From positions 186,001 to 250,000 of the forward strand of contig NZ_JABMCC010000112.1 of assembly GCF_013359905.1 (NCBI RefSeq): DNA of 64,000 nucleotides, written 5' to 3'. This document shows, piece after piece, positions 43,798-52,218 of the stretch (the first letter of the stretch is position 1; each line of letters starts with the position of its first letter). This DNA comes from Paenibacillus taichungensis (GTDB taxonomy: Bacteria > Bacillota > Bacilli > Paenibacillales > Paenibacillaceae). The translations under genes and the position numbers were made by a program. The notes beneath the pieces were generated by a model. The model worked only from the letters and a program-made list of their open reading frames with translations, searched no databases and was not told the origin of the DNA.

Positions 43798-44777
43798 CCG
43801 ACGGATTCCTTTTGGTAGAGCATTGAGATACTCTCCTCGATTGGCACATCCTCAATCGTCCAGTCAACGATTGGAAACGAATCGAGCACAGCGCGCGACA
43901 CTTCTTTTAGACGGTGTTTGGGCAACTCCAGAACAACACTGTAGTCGTCTGCGCTGATCATTTTCCCGAATTTGGCCAGCCGCTGCTCGGCAACCGGTTC
44001 AGAGAACTGCAACTTTACAATTTTGTGCTCGCCAAACAGATCGTTAATCTTATGAAGATCTCCGTCATACAGAAGACTTCCTTCGTTAATAATGATTGTC
44101 CGCTTGCACAGGTCCTCCACGTCCTTCATGTAGTGGCTCGTCAGCAGGATCGTGGCACCAAACTGCTCATTATAGTATTTCAGAAATTCCCGCACCCTCT
44201 TCTGAGAAGGGAAATCCAGGCCGATCGTTGGCTCGTCAAGATAAAGCAGTTTTGGTCGGTGGATCAGAGCGGCGATTAGCTCCATTTTCATACGTTCGCC
44301 CAAGGACAGCCGGCGAACCTGTACATCCAGCAGGTCTTTCACATCAAGCATTTCCGATAGCTCGGCAAGACTTCGACGATAGAGATCATCCTCAACGTCA
44401 TAAATACATTTGTTCAAATAAATCGAATCGCTCGCGGGAAGGTCCCACCAAAGTTGATTTTTCTGACCCATTACAATGGAGAACAGCCGTTTGAATTCGT
44501 TCTTTCGCTCCCAAGGCACATAGCCAAGTACGTCGGCTTCTCCGCTTGTGGGATATAAAATGCCCGACAACATTTTGAGCGTTGTGGTTTTACCTGCTCC
44601 GTTTGGACCCAGAAATCCAACGCACTCTCCAGGGCCGATATCGAAGGAAACGGATTTAACCGCTTCCTTCACAAGTGATTTGCGAGCAAATAAGTTTTTC
44701 AGTGAATGTTTGAGTCCTGCTTCTTTCCGGTAATATATGAACGATTTGTGCAGTTCTCGTACACGGATAAAGTCCAT
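43794..44777 (-). CDS. ABC exporter ATPase, partner of DUF990 permeases
   Basis: A 327-residue ATPase with Walker A GPNGAGKTT, signature LSLGERMKMELIAALI, Walker B LLYLDEPTIGLDFP and a C-terminal extension of about 90 residues common in this exporter type (DrrA/NatA-like). It powers the two permeases that follow. AGGAGGAGCGGGG precedes the ATG. It follows the radical SAM gene by 59 bases, the widest gap in the operon. Confidence 0.9.
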   Translation of the reverse strand: MDFIRVRELHKSFIYYRKEAGLKHSLKNLFARKSLVKEAVKSVSFDIGPGECVGFLGPNGAGKTTTLKMLSGILYPTSGEADVLGYVPWERKNEFKRLFSIVMGQKNQLWWDLPASDSIYLNKCIYDVEDDLYRRSLAELSEMLDVKDLLDVQVRRLSLGERMKMELIAALIHRPKLLYLDEPTIGLDFPSQKRVREFLKYYNEQFGATILLTSHYMKDVEDLCKRTIIINEGSLLYDGDLHKINDLFGEHKIVKLQFSEPVAEQRLAKFGKMISADDYSVVLELPKHRLKEVSRAVLDSFPIVDWTIEDVPIEESISMLYQKESVG

Positions 44778-44836
44778 CCCCGCTCCTCCTGAATGATTGC
44801 ATGTTTTCCCTTATTAGCGGCTTAAAGTTAAAGCGA

Positions 44837-46012
44837 TTAAACTCCGTTATTATACAGAAGCACGCATTTGGAGCAAATCGGTGTCAGGCCGCAGGCCAGA
44901 ATCTCGCGTTGTTTTCGCAGATCCTCTCCGTGGAAAATATCGGCCACACTTTCTTCGTATAAATTACCAACACTGAATTCCGGAAAAAATTTGCATGGAT
45001 TGACCTTACCGTCTGGCATCACGTCCATCCGGTTCGAGATCGAGAAACATTTGGTCCGATTCATGGCCGGCTTTTCGCTACCTCGAATAAAACCTTCTAC
45101 TTCTTCGGGCTCCAACGCAGGCTGATAGCGGATACGTACATTCCACACTCGTGAATTAACTCGTTTAAATTCCTCGATTAATGTGTCGAAACGATCCGGT
45201 GAGATGTGAAACGTGAAAGAGTGCCAGCTATTCTTATGGTCGCTCGCAAAGCGGGAGGCAAGGTGTGGAAAGTGTGCATCAAAGTAGGTATCCATTTTTT
45301 CTGCTGTATCTGAAGGGATGTACCATGGGAAGCAGAAGTACACGGAATCAACGCCCAGCTCTTCAAAGAATTCCATCAAGCTATACAGCTGATCAACCAT
45401 TTGGTCATTTACGGTCAGAGCTACCGACACTTTACCTTTATACAAGCCCTGCTTTTGCAGATCCAACAGCAGCTGTATGGCGTGAATCACTTTTTTGAAC
45501 GTGCCTTTGCCCCGAATCGCGTCATTCTCCTTCTCGAATCCTTCCAGGCTGACCAGCATGACTAAATTTTTAGACATTTTCAAAATGGAATCCAGCTTTT
45601 GTTCAACAAGAATCGCGTTTGTACAAATAGTCGTATGCCGGTCTTCCTTAGCCAGCAGTTCTGCCAGTTCATCGAACTTGGAGTAAAATAGCGGTTCTCC
45701 CCCCCATAGGAACACACGTGATTTGCGTTCTCTCGTTTCGGCGAGCAGTTTCTCCACGACGGGAATCTCGATTTCGTCTCTTTTCACTTCACTGGCAAAG
45801 CCGTGATGGAAGCCATCTGGATTCCATTCAAAGCAATGCTTGCAGCGAAGATTACAGCCGTTATTAAGCTTGATTCCGATCTCATATGGCACGGGTGCCG
45901 CATAGGTCAGGTCCTCCCGGCGTTTCCTTCCCGTTTCTGCGAGCGGAACGAGGGTTCTTTTCATATTTTGGAATGTCAGCTTATCAAACGTAACTGCTGT
46001 TTTCGGCTGCAT
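44837..46012 (-). CDS. Radical SAM enzyme with C-terminal SPASM/twitch domain
   Basis: A 391-residue enzyme. CNLRCKHC near residue 54 binds the catalytic 4Fe-4S cluster and SAM (CxxxCxxC); GGEPLFY is the next core motif. In the C-terminal part C-x12-G-x4-C (MPDGKVNPC) and CGLTPICSKC bind one or two auxiliary clusters. Such enzymes modify peptides, oxidise sugars (BtrN) or form bonds in natural products. No precursor peptide is visible, so a carrier-bound amino acid or sugar is a possible substrate. The start ATG 46012 lies behind GGGGAGG and overlaps the glycosyltransferase gene by 29 bases. Confidence 0.88.
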   Translation of the reverse strand: MQPKTAVTFDKLTFQNMKRTLVPLAETGRKRREDLTYAAPVPYEIGIKLNNGCNLRCKHCFEWNPDGFHHGFASEVKRDEIEIPVVEKLLAETRERKSRVFLWGGEPLFYSKFDELAELLAKEDRHTTICTNAILVEQKLDSILKMSKNLVMLVSLEGFEKENDAIRGKGTFKKVIHAIQLLLDLQKQGLYKGKVSVALTVNDQMVDQLYSLMEFFEELGVDSVYFCFPWYIPSDTAEKMDTYFDAHFPHLASRFASDHKNSWHSFTFHISPDRFDTLIEEFKRVNSRVWNVRIRYQPALEPEEVEGFIRGSEKPAMNRTKCFSISNRMDVMPDGKVNPCKFFPEFSVGNLYEESVADIFHGEDLRKQREILACGLTPICSKCVLLYNNGV

Positions 46013-47090
46013 GCGTTTTCCTCCCCAAATGATTGATTTTTGATCGCTGCTCCAGCAAACGTCTGTACATTTCTTCGAGAAGTTGTTCCGAGTAATCTAG
46101 GGCTTTCCATTCCGCAAATCCGATACCGAAACCACAGGATTCCCAATATTTTGAATTCTGAAGCTCATGGTCGCCGAACGGCTCTAACATTACAAAAGGT
46201 ATTCCGTAGGACAACGAATCGTTCAGTGTCGCTCCTCCGGGCTTGCTGATAATGGCAGCGCAATTGCGCATCAGATCTGTGTAAGCAGTGTAATCACCGA
46301 GGGGCATTGCCCGAAGAATGCCATCTTCACGCACATATTGGTTCATTGGTGGAAACGAATGCCGCCCCTGGACATCCCGACTCCACGGATTCCATGAAAC
46401 CTCTGTTCCGAAGTAGCGTGTGCTCCCATCGTCCTCCTCCACCTCGGAAGGATCGTAGACGATCACATCCAGCAGGTAACCAAGTTGACGAAGCTCTGCA
46501 ATCGTGGACGCGTACGTTCCTATCCCCCAGCCGCCGCCATGAATCAGAATGCGCCCATCACGCTGTGCATAAGGCAGGAGTTCCTTTTCATCTGATGCAA
46601 TATAGCAGTCTGGAGACAACCTTGAAGGCTCGTAAAGCCAAACGTTATCGTAGTCTGGATACACGGACTTGTGTACTTTAAACGATGGCGTATCACACAC
46701 ATCCAAGCGAATCAGATGAATATCCAGAGGCGTGTACGCAATGGCTTTGTACTTCTCCAGGATCGGGAGCCAAAAACCGGTAAACACAGCAAAATGAGAT
46801 ACCCCATGACGTATCCAGGAGTCCAACAGGAATTGGACTTCCTCTTCATCCAGGGAAGAGTCTACAGGCTTAGCCAGTTTATGCCCCATAAGGGCAACAG
46901 AGAAATCGGCATGAAATGCTTTTTTGGTGGAATTAATTTTGCACCTGATTTCTTCATGATACAGGTTCTCCAGAACGTGAACTTCTGTTCTAACACCTCT
47001 ATCTTGTAGGTACGTGTTTAGATGCATAGCCGGAATGTATGCACCAAGCGAATTGCCTGACGCAAGCAGGGTAACCGAAGATGAATTCAT
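45984..47090 (-). CDS. Glycosyltransferase, GT-B fold (MurG/UGT-like)
   Basis: A 368-residue protein. The donor-binding region SKPGGATLNDSLSYGIPFVMLEPFGDHELQNSKYW near residues 290-325 is typical of family 1/28 enzymes, and ASGNSLGAYIPAMHLNTYLQDRG is the N-terminal acceptor-domain start. It probably transfers a sugar from a nucleotide donor to the pathway intermediate. ATG 47090 is six bases after GGAGG; the frame goes to 47105 but the binding site lies inside that part. Confidence 0.83.
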   Translation of the reverse strand: MNSSSVTLLASGNSLGAYIPAMHLNTYLQDRGVRTEVHVLENLYHEEIRCKINSTKKAFHADFSVALMGHKLAKPVDSSLDEEEVQFLLDSWIRHGVSHFAVFTGFWLPILEKYKAIAYTPLDIHLIRLDVCDTPSFKVHKSVYPDYDNVWLYEPSRLSPDCYIASDEKELLPYAQRDGRILIHGGGWGIGTYASTIAELRQLGYLLDVIVYDPSEVEEDDGSTRYFGTEVSWNPWSRDVQGRHSFPPMNQYVREDGILRAMPLGDYTAYTDLMRNCAAIISKPGGATLNDSLSYGIPFVMLEPFGDHELQNSKYWESCGFGIGFAEWKALDYSEQLLEEMYRRLLEQRSKINHLGRKTHAAENSSYV

Positions 47091-47112
47091 GCGCAGCCTC
47101 CGCATTCCAGAA

Positions 47113-48504
47113 TTAGTTGTACACCTTAATGGACAAGTCAGCGAGTACCTGCCTCAGACTCACGATCAGTTCACTGCGATGTTCGTCATTACGGCCCACG
47201 ACCGAGATATACAATCGTCCCTTCGGCATACCCCGATGACTCTGGATTCCCGCGGAAATACGTCGAGAGGTCAGAATTTCATTCACCATTACGGTGTTAG
47301 ATGAAATAGGCATAATTCCGTACTCATCTTTCCCTTTGAATAGAAGACCGGATACATGCAAAGCGTCGAGCAACTTTCCGAACGTGAAGCCTTCAGGTAG
47401 GCCGAGAGAAAGGAAGGTAAGTAGGCCGCTATGGCCGTACGTTTTCCAGCCTTTATCGAGATAAGCATTAATAAGGCCCATGGACTTGCGGGCGTTGATC
47501 TCAACAATGGGTACAATATCGCCGTCCTCCAGAATCATGGAGTCGAAGCACACGAAGCCATGGTATCCATCCTCGAATAATATCCGAAGTGCCTTTTCCA
47601 TCGTATCAAAATAACCTGCGTTCTCCAGCAGAAGGAGCAAAGCCTCATCTGCTCTAATAGAACCGCCGTAATTCTGCTGCTGATTTATCATTCGCTGAAC
47701 GGAAATGAAATCTCTCTCCCCGCTCTTATGAATAAACCAATGTGAGCTGAAATCGATCTCTTTTCTCAGTAGTGGTTCCAGCAGGAATTGCGAGCGAAAT
47801 CCTCTGCTCTCCTGCTTGTCCAGGTGCTTAGCTATCCTTCGTTGCATGGCTTCATTTTCAATGAGCATGTTGCCCTTGCCGGAAACACCGAATGGATCTT
47901 TAAGCAAATACGCCCCTCGCTTCAGCAGTGTATTTCCGACAGCCTGCACTTCTCCTACACTGTTCACTTCCGTGCCATAACACTTCTCTCCGATCCTGGT
48001 CAGGATTCGGTTGGAGTAAAATTTGGAATTTACATACTTAACCGTCTCATGGTTGGGCAAAGAACCCAACGATCCTTCGGCACGTAGGTACTCCTCCGTA
48101 TCAGCCGTAATGGCATAAGGAGAGAGCTGTTTTTCGTTGTGGGTCAACATCACTTCACGCTGTTGATCATCTGAAGCAAGACTGAACATGCACTGCTTGA
48201 AAACGTCCGGTTCGGGTAAGGAACTCTGTTCATCGTTCAAATCAAAGTTGTAATGGCTATGAAAGGAAAAACCTAACCCGTTCAGATACTCGTACAGCTT
48301 TGGATCGATTTTGCAGCGGGTGTAGAGGATATCGTCAGGTCCGCAAAATGGAAATAACAGCTCGTCCATACATAGGACAATGGATTCCCTGTCCTTATCA
48401 GGCATAGCAGGTAGCTTGGCTAAGTCCGGATCCCTCCATCGCGTTTCCGGATCAAACGTCCCCATAACGATCGTTGGAATTACTCTGGCCTCACTTCTGG
48501 ACAT
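47113..48504 (-). CDS. ATP-grasp ligase (BtrJ/PGM1-like)
   Basis: A 463-residue protein with a pre-ATP-grasp N-terminal part (DELLFPFCGPDDILYTR) and an ATP-grasp core: LLKDPFGVSGKGNMLIE is the ATP-binding glycine loop and VPIVEINARKSMGL the metal-binding end. A C-terminal domain of about 100 residues follows. In butirosin synthesis BtrJ uses ATP to load glutamate on the carrier BtrI; PGM1-type ligases make amide bonds in peptides. Overlap of 14 bases with the carrier-protein gene points to the former role. The amino acid is unknown. Confidence 0.78.
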   Translation of the reverse strand: MSRSEARVIPTIVMGTFDPETRWRDPDLAKLPAMPDKDRESIVLCMDELLFPFCGPDDILYTRCKIDPKLYEYLNGLGFSFHSHYNFDLNDEQSSLPEPDVFKQCMFSLASDDQQREVMLTHNEKQLSPYAITADTEEYLRAEGSLGSLPNHETVKYVNSKFYSNRILTRIGEKCYGTEVNSVGEVQAVGNTLLKRGAYLLKDPFGVSGKGNMLIENEAMQRRIAKHLDKQESRGFRSQFLLEPLLRKEIDFSSHWFIHKSGERDFISVQRMINQQQNYGGSIRADEALLLLLENAGYFDTMEKALRILFEDGYHGFVCFDSMILEDGDIVPIVEINARKSMGLINAYLDKGWKTYGHSGLLTFLSLGLPEGFTFGKLLDALHVSGLLFKGKDEYGIMPISSNTVMVNEILTSRRISAGIQSHRGMPKGRLYISVVGRNDEHRSELIVSLRQVLADLSIKVYN

Positions 48505-48766
48505 CTTCGTACAATGATTGCTCTTGAGACTGGCAGCTTTTTAGAAAGGTAATAAATGTATCGATAGACTGGAGATGTTCATAATCGAATTCGTCATAGT
48601 CAATGATTACGTTTAACTGATCCTCGACTTTGAGCATAAACTGGATCATTTGCAGAGAATCGAGACCAATATCGTTATTCAGTTCCGTTGCTGGGGACAA
48701 GGATTGGCGTAGTTCCGGTTGGTCTTCTTTAATAGCGCACAAAATATCTACGATTTTATCGTACAT
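48491..48766 (-). CDS. Acyl/peptidyl carrier protein
   Basis: A 91-residue carrier protein. Ser37 in IGLDSLQMIQF is the expected phosphopantetheine site; the protein is acidic and has the length of a free-standing ACP plus a short tail. It is the first gene of the operon and probably holds an amino acid activated by the ATP-grasp ligase. AAAGGAG precedes the ATG and a good promoter lies 120 bases upstream. Confidence 0.9.
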   Translation of the reverse strand: MYDKIVDILCAIKEDQPELRQSLSPATELNNDIGLDSLQMIQFMLKVEDQLNVIIDYDEFDYEHLQSIDTFITFLKSCQSQEQSLYEDVQK

Positions 48767-48888
48767 GACTACACTCCTTTAAAGTGAACATTGTGTGAGG
48801 CACAACCGAAATTATTACGCTTACATATGCATTCAAATCAAACCTGAATTTGGTTTTTATTTCTCCTTCCTCTTCCAAAGTTACAATT

Positions 48889-48917
48889 ATTATCTTTATA
48901 ATGACATTTTATGTCAA
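48889..48917 (-). promoter_or_regulatory. Sigma-A promoter of the ACP operon
   Basis: On the minus strand TTGACA (48917-48912), a 17-base spacer and GATAAT (48894-48889). This would give a leader of about 115 bases before the carrier-protein gene. Confidence 0.8.
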
Positions 48918-49035
48918 GGGATAAAAACCTCTGATATTCTACTCATAACATGGCTACTACCAACTAAAAAATCGTTATTTATAAGGGTTTTTCCGGGTCG
49001 ACCCTTCTCATTTTGTTTTGAACGATTTTCTCCCT

Positions 49036-49064
49036 TTGATAAGATCAAGACAAATTGTTAAAAT
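49036..49064 (+). promoter_or_regulatory. Sigma-A promoter of the APH-like gene
   Basis: TTGATA (49036-49041), a 17-base spacer and TAAAAT (49059-49064), about 50 bases before ATG 49116. It is divergent from the ACP operon promoter, 120 bases away. Confidence 0.7.
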
Positions 49065-49115
49065 TTATGTACTAACGTTAAAAGCCACCCATTTAATAGA
49101 AAATGAGGCGAGAAC

Positions 49116-49994
49116 ATGATTGAAATTACGATTGAATTGGTACGTCAATTAATTGATAGTCAATTTCCGAAGTGGAAAGGCTTAACGATAACACCCGTAG
49201 AAAAAAGCGGGCACGATAACCGCACCTATCGATTGGGTGACGAAATGACGATTCGTTTACCAAGTCACGAACGTTACGCCTCTGCTGTAGAAAAAGAACT
49301 GAAGTGGCTTCCAGTTTTCAAGCCTCAACTATCCTGGCCCATTCCAGCTCCCATTGCAAAAGGTGAACCTTCGGACGACTATCCCCTTCCCTGGTCGATC
49401 AACCAATGGATTGCAGGTGAGACTGTCACGCATACCAACGTACTCGACCTAAGCGTTTTTGCCGAAGACCTCGCTAAATTTCTGAGGGAACTCGAAGCCA
49501 TTGATGCTAGTCAAGGAATACCCGCAGGCATTCAAAATTTTCATCGCGGCGGGGACTTAGCGGTTTACGATACAGATACAAGAACCGTCATTGAAAAGGT
49601 ATCCAGCGAATACGATCCAAAGCTCATGACTGAAATATGGGAGCTTGCCCTGGCAACGAAATATCAAACTGCACCGTTATGGATCCATGGTGATTTTGCA
49701 GTAGGTAATCTGCTCGTGCAAGATGGACGATTATGCGGGGTTATTGATTTTGGAACTATGGGTGTGGGCGACCCTTCTAGTGATCTTGTGATAGCCTGGA
49801 ACTTTTTTGATGATGTAAGTCGCGAAATTTTTCTAAGCTGCATGAATGTTGACCAAGATACGGTTGATCGTGCCCGTGGCTGGGCTTTGTGGAAAGCACT
49901 CATCTCCTACGATTGGAATGAACCAGGCTCCGAAGCCTCGAACTGGGGAAAGCATGTCATAGATGTCATTATTCGTGACTATAAATCGCTCTAA
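49116..49994 (+). CDS. Aminoglycoside phosphotransferase (APH)-family kinase
   Basis: A 292-residue protein-kinase-fold enzyme. HGDFAVGNLLV near residue 191 is the catalytic loop and IDFGTMGVGDPSSDL the Mg-binding motif. The N-terminal GHDNRTYRLGDEMTIRLPS is typical of the family. It phosphorylates a hydroxyl of a small molecule; this subgroup includes both resistance enzymes and housekeeping kinases. It is divergent from the ACP operon, so self-resistance to that product is possible but not shown. Confidence 0.85.
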   Translation: MIEITIELVRQLIDSQFPKWKGLTITPVEKSGHDNRTYRLGDEMTIRLPSHERYASAVEKELKWLPVFKPQLSWPIPAPIAKGEPSDDYPLPWSINQWIAGETVTHTNVLDLSVFAEDLAKFLRELEAIDASQGIPAGIQNFHRGGDLAVYDTDTRTVIEKVSSEYDPKLMTEIWELALATKYQTAPLWIHGDFAVGNLLVQDGRLCGVIDFGTMGVGDPSSDLVIAWNFFDDVSREIFLSCMNVDQDTVDRARGWALWKALISYDWNEPGSEASNWGKHVIDVIIRDYKSL

Positions 49995-50009
49995 GCATAT
50001 GAGCCAACC

Positions 50010-50048
50010 AAATCCCTACGCTGGACGTACAGCCGCGCGTAGGGATTT
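50010..50048 (+). terminator. Terminator of the APH-like gene
   Basis: AAATCCCTACGC and GCGTAGGGATTT pair exactly over a 15-base loop; CTTTCTG follows. Confidence 0.75.
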
Positions 50049-50230
50049 CTTTCTGCTTATCCGAAGATTTGTTTTGCGTTTTATTTTAGCCATCCCATTT
50101 CAATTCTAAATCTTGCAATGTTAATCACAAATCAGTGTTGACATTGAGCTTAGGATAAAGCAGTTCGTTATAACGAGCTGGGGTGATGATGCAGTGGAGA
50201 TGCAGATATGAACTGGGGAGCGTAAACTGA

Positions 50231-50270
50231 TCTTACTATTGTAAATTTTTCATATACTGAAATAATAATA
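50231..50270 (+). repeat. Imperfect 40-base direct repeat, copy 1
   Basis: Matches 50391-50430 at about 32 of 40 positions. The core TTTCA-TATAC-TGAAA is an inverted repeat, flanked by TTGTAA-like and AT-rich bases as in a promoter. Confidence 0.7.
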
Positions 50271-50390
50271 TAGTGTACGAAGACAAGGTGCCGTGAGTTA
50301 ACATTTGAAGCTACACGATTAAATTCCCCTTTAATTCTTGGATGGAAATCTGGCGAAAGCACCCCCTCCCTATGGACATAGCCAGTACGC

Positions 50391-50430
50391 TCTTCTTATT
50401 GTGAATTTTTCATATAGTGAAAATATAAGG
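50391..50430 (+). repeat. Imperfect 40-base direct repeat, copy 2
   Basis: Second copy, exactly 160 bases after the first. TTGTGA, a 19-base spacer with the dyad TTTTCA-TATAG-TGAAAA, then TATAAG: this has the shape of a MerR-type promoter. No plus-strand gene follows. Confidence 0.7.
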
Positions 50431-50441
50431 TTGTTGCCAAT

Positions 50442-50466
50442 AAAAAAGCCGCCTTTAAGGCGACTT
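50442..50466 (-). terminator. Terminator of the aldo/keto reductase gene
   Basis: AAGTCGCCTT and AAGGCGGCTT pair on the minus strand with a short AA loop and are followed by six T residues. It lies 40 bases after the stop at 50508. Confidence 0.8.
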
Positions 50467-50507
50467 TGTAGTTATCATGCTATTTTTATAGCTGAAAGCT
50501 GAAAAAA

Positions 50508-51401
50508 TCAAGTTCGTCCAGTCCAATCAGCTCCCGCTATTTCTTTCCAACGTTCTCTAATCTCGTCATATAACTCCTTACTCAGAGCTCCTTTGGCGAC
50601 AAGATCCGCATTTTGCTGCCAACGATTAGGTTTGGCTGTACCCACAATCGCCGTGTCTACCCATTCTGTACTGAGCGTAAAACGTAATGCCGTTTCAACG
50701 GCTGCTTGTGCATCTTCGCCCAGAAAACCATAACCAAGTTCATTCAAGCGCTTCCAGTATACAAAGGGATATGCTTCTTCCGCAAGCGAGTCATACGTCC
50801 ATGCCGCATTGGCAATGGGATGTTTGGCAATAACCCCCATATTTCTCTTTCTCGCTTCTGGCAACGTCAGATCGATGGCTTCCTGATCAGCAATGTTCAG
50901 CGAGGTTTCCAAGCTGTCGAACACACCTGTCTGAATCGCATAAAGTGCATCTATCGTATCGCCACTATATCCAATAAATCTTGTTTTCCCAGCTTCCTTG
51001 GCTCGTTGCAGCACTTCAATGACCGCTCCTTGCCGAAGTACTTCTTCAGAGCAACTATGAAGATGGATTACATCAACGTATTCCGTTTTTAGTCGTCGAA
51101 GACTACGGTCAATCGTTTGCTCTAATACTTTGGCGTCCCAATCTGGGCCATCTACCCCAGCGGCATGTCCACATTTGGTAAACAAATAATAATCGTCTCT
51201 GCGATGTGATAGCACATCTCCAATTAACTCTTCACTATCCCCATAACATTCAGCCGTGTCAATGACGTTTAACCCTGCATCCAACGCACTGTTAAGCAAT
51301 GTTTCTACATCTGCTTTGGATACGTTCTTGCCGATCTCCGCTCCACCAAACCCAAGTGTACTTACTTTCATGCCAGTGTTTCCGTAATTACGCAGTTCCA
51401 T
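50508..51401 (-). CDS. Aldo/keto reductase
   Basis: A 297-residue NADPH-dependent oxidoreductase. The catalytic set is present: Asp and Tyr in IDTAECYG, Lys in LFTKCGH and His in DVIHLHSC. LRRLKTEYVDVIHLH is the family signature. The substrate is not known; the group reduces aldehydes and sugars. It stands alone, with an inverted repeat TGTAC-ATATA-GTACA in its upstream region. Confidence 0.9.
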   Translation of the reverse strand: MELRNYGNTGMKVSTLGFGGAEIGKNVSKADVETLLNSALDAGLNVIDTAECYGDSEELIGDVLSHRRDDYYLFTKCGHAAGVDGPDWDAKVLEQTIDRSLRRLKTEYVDVIHLHSCSEEVLRQGAVIEVLQRAKEAGKTRFIGYSGDTIDALYAIQTGVFDSLETSLNIADQEAIDLTLPEARKRNMGVIAKHPIANAAWTYDSLAEEAYPFVYWKRLNELGYGFLGEDAQAAVETALRFTLSTEWVDTAIVGTAKPNRWQQNADLVAKGALSKELYDEIRERWKEIAGADWTGRT

Positions 51402-51446
51402 GGATCATTTCCTCCAAGCTTCGTGAATTTGGGTACAGATAATGAA

Positions 51447-51461
51447 TGTACATATAGTACA
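51447..51461. promoter_or_regulatory. Palindrome upstream of the aldo/keto reductase gene
   Basis: TGTAC-ATATA-GTACA, 46 bases before the start codon, with another GTAC nearby at 51433. It could be an operator of an electrophile- or thiol-sensing regulator. Confidence 0.4.
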
Positions 51462-51554
51462 AATTAGTCTTCGGTATGTATTACCCTTTTGTTGGGTATT
51501 ACACCCACTTGTTCATCTTACTTTATTTCCTCCAACACGGATACATCCGTTGAA

Positions 51555-52043
51555 TCAGGTTACGAAGAACTGACTCGGGTTCCCCAGTTCAGGATGAAAT
51601 TTCTCACGGAAGCGGCCTCCCGTATATTCCCCTATGATTTTTCGCCAGAATGCCTGAGCAATGACATTGTTGCGAACCTGGGTTACTTTCCACCTTCCCG
51701 GAAAACGTTCAAACAGCTCATAAGCTGCCCGGGTACCCACTCCACTACGCCGGTATTTCTGCATTACAAAAAACTCAGTCAAATAGTAGTCATTATCCTT
51801 GCTGCCTGGTTCACAACGCTCTACTAACGCAAACCCTGCTGGTGCCTCATCACTTGTAATCAAAAAAGGAAACTTACGGTCTTCCTCTGACCAAAAAGCG
51901 TCCAATCCGGGATACTCCGGGAAAATACCGTTACTATCCACATCAATATTCAAATATTTAGTAAAATCATACAGATAAAATTGCATTAAGTGCCTAATCA
52001 CCTGACTGCGTTCCCGGGGAACCAGCTCTATTTTTATATTCAT
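51555..52043 (-). CDS. GNAT-family N-acetyltransferase
   Basis: About 162 residues. The acetyl-CoA site is seen as EFFVMQKYRRSGVGTRAAYELFERFPG and the end as NNVIAQAFWRKIIGEYTGG. ATG 52043 follows GGAGGTGA at five bases; the in-frame GTG upstream lies inside that binding site. The substrate is unknown. Confidence 0.85.
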   Translation of the reverse strand: MNIKIELVPRERSQVIRHLMQFYLYDFTKYLNIDVDSNGIFPEYPGLDAFWSEEDRKFPFLITSDEAPAGFALVERCEPGSKDNDYYLTEFFVMQKYRRSGVGTRAAYELFERFPGRWKVTQVRNNVIAQAFWRKIIGEYTGGRFREKFHPELGNPSQFFVT

Positions 52044-52218
52044 CCGGTTCACCTCCTCTGCTCTACTTATAACTCATACTTTAAAGCTTTACACCGCCAA
52101 GGGCAAGGAAGCATAGATGTGTGTTATTCCGGTTCCGTGAACAGGCTGTGACGATCTAAATATGGTAAACTAGGATATAGCATATTTTAGAAATTATTTT
52201 AACATGGGGGTGCCGAAC

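Larger units (their letters stand above)
50049..50441. other. Intergenic region with a repeated 40-base element
   Basis: No gene seen. It contains two copies of a 40-base element (listed separately) and little else. The region between the copies has no ORF of note on either strand. Confidence 0.5.
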
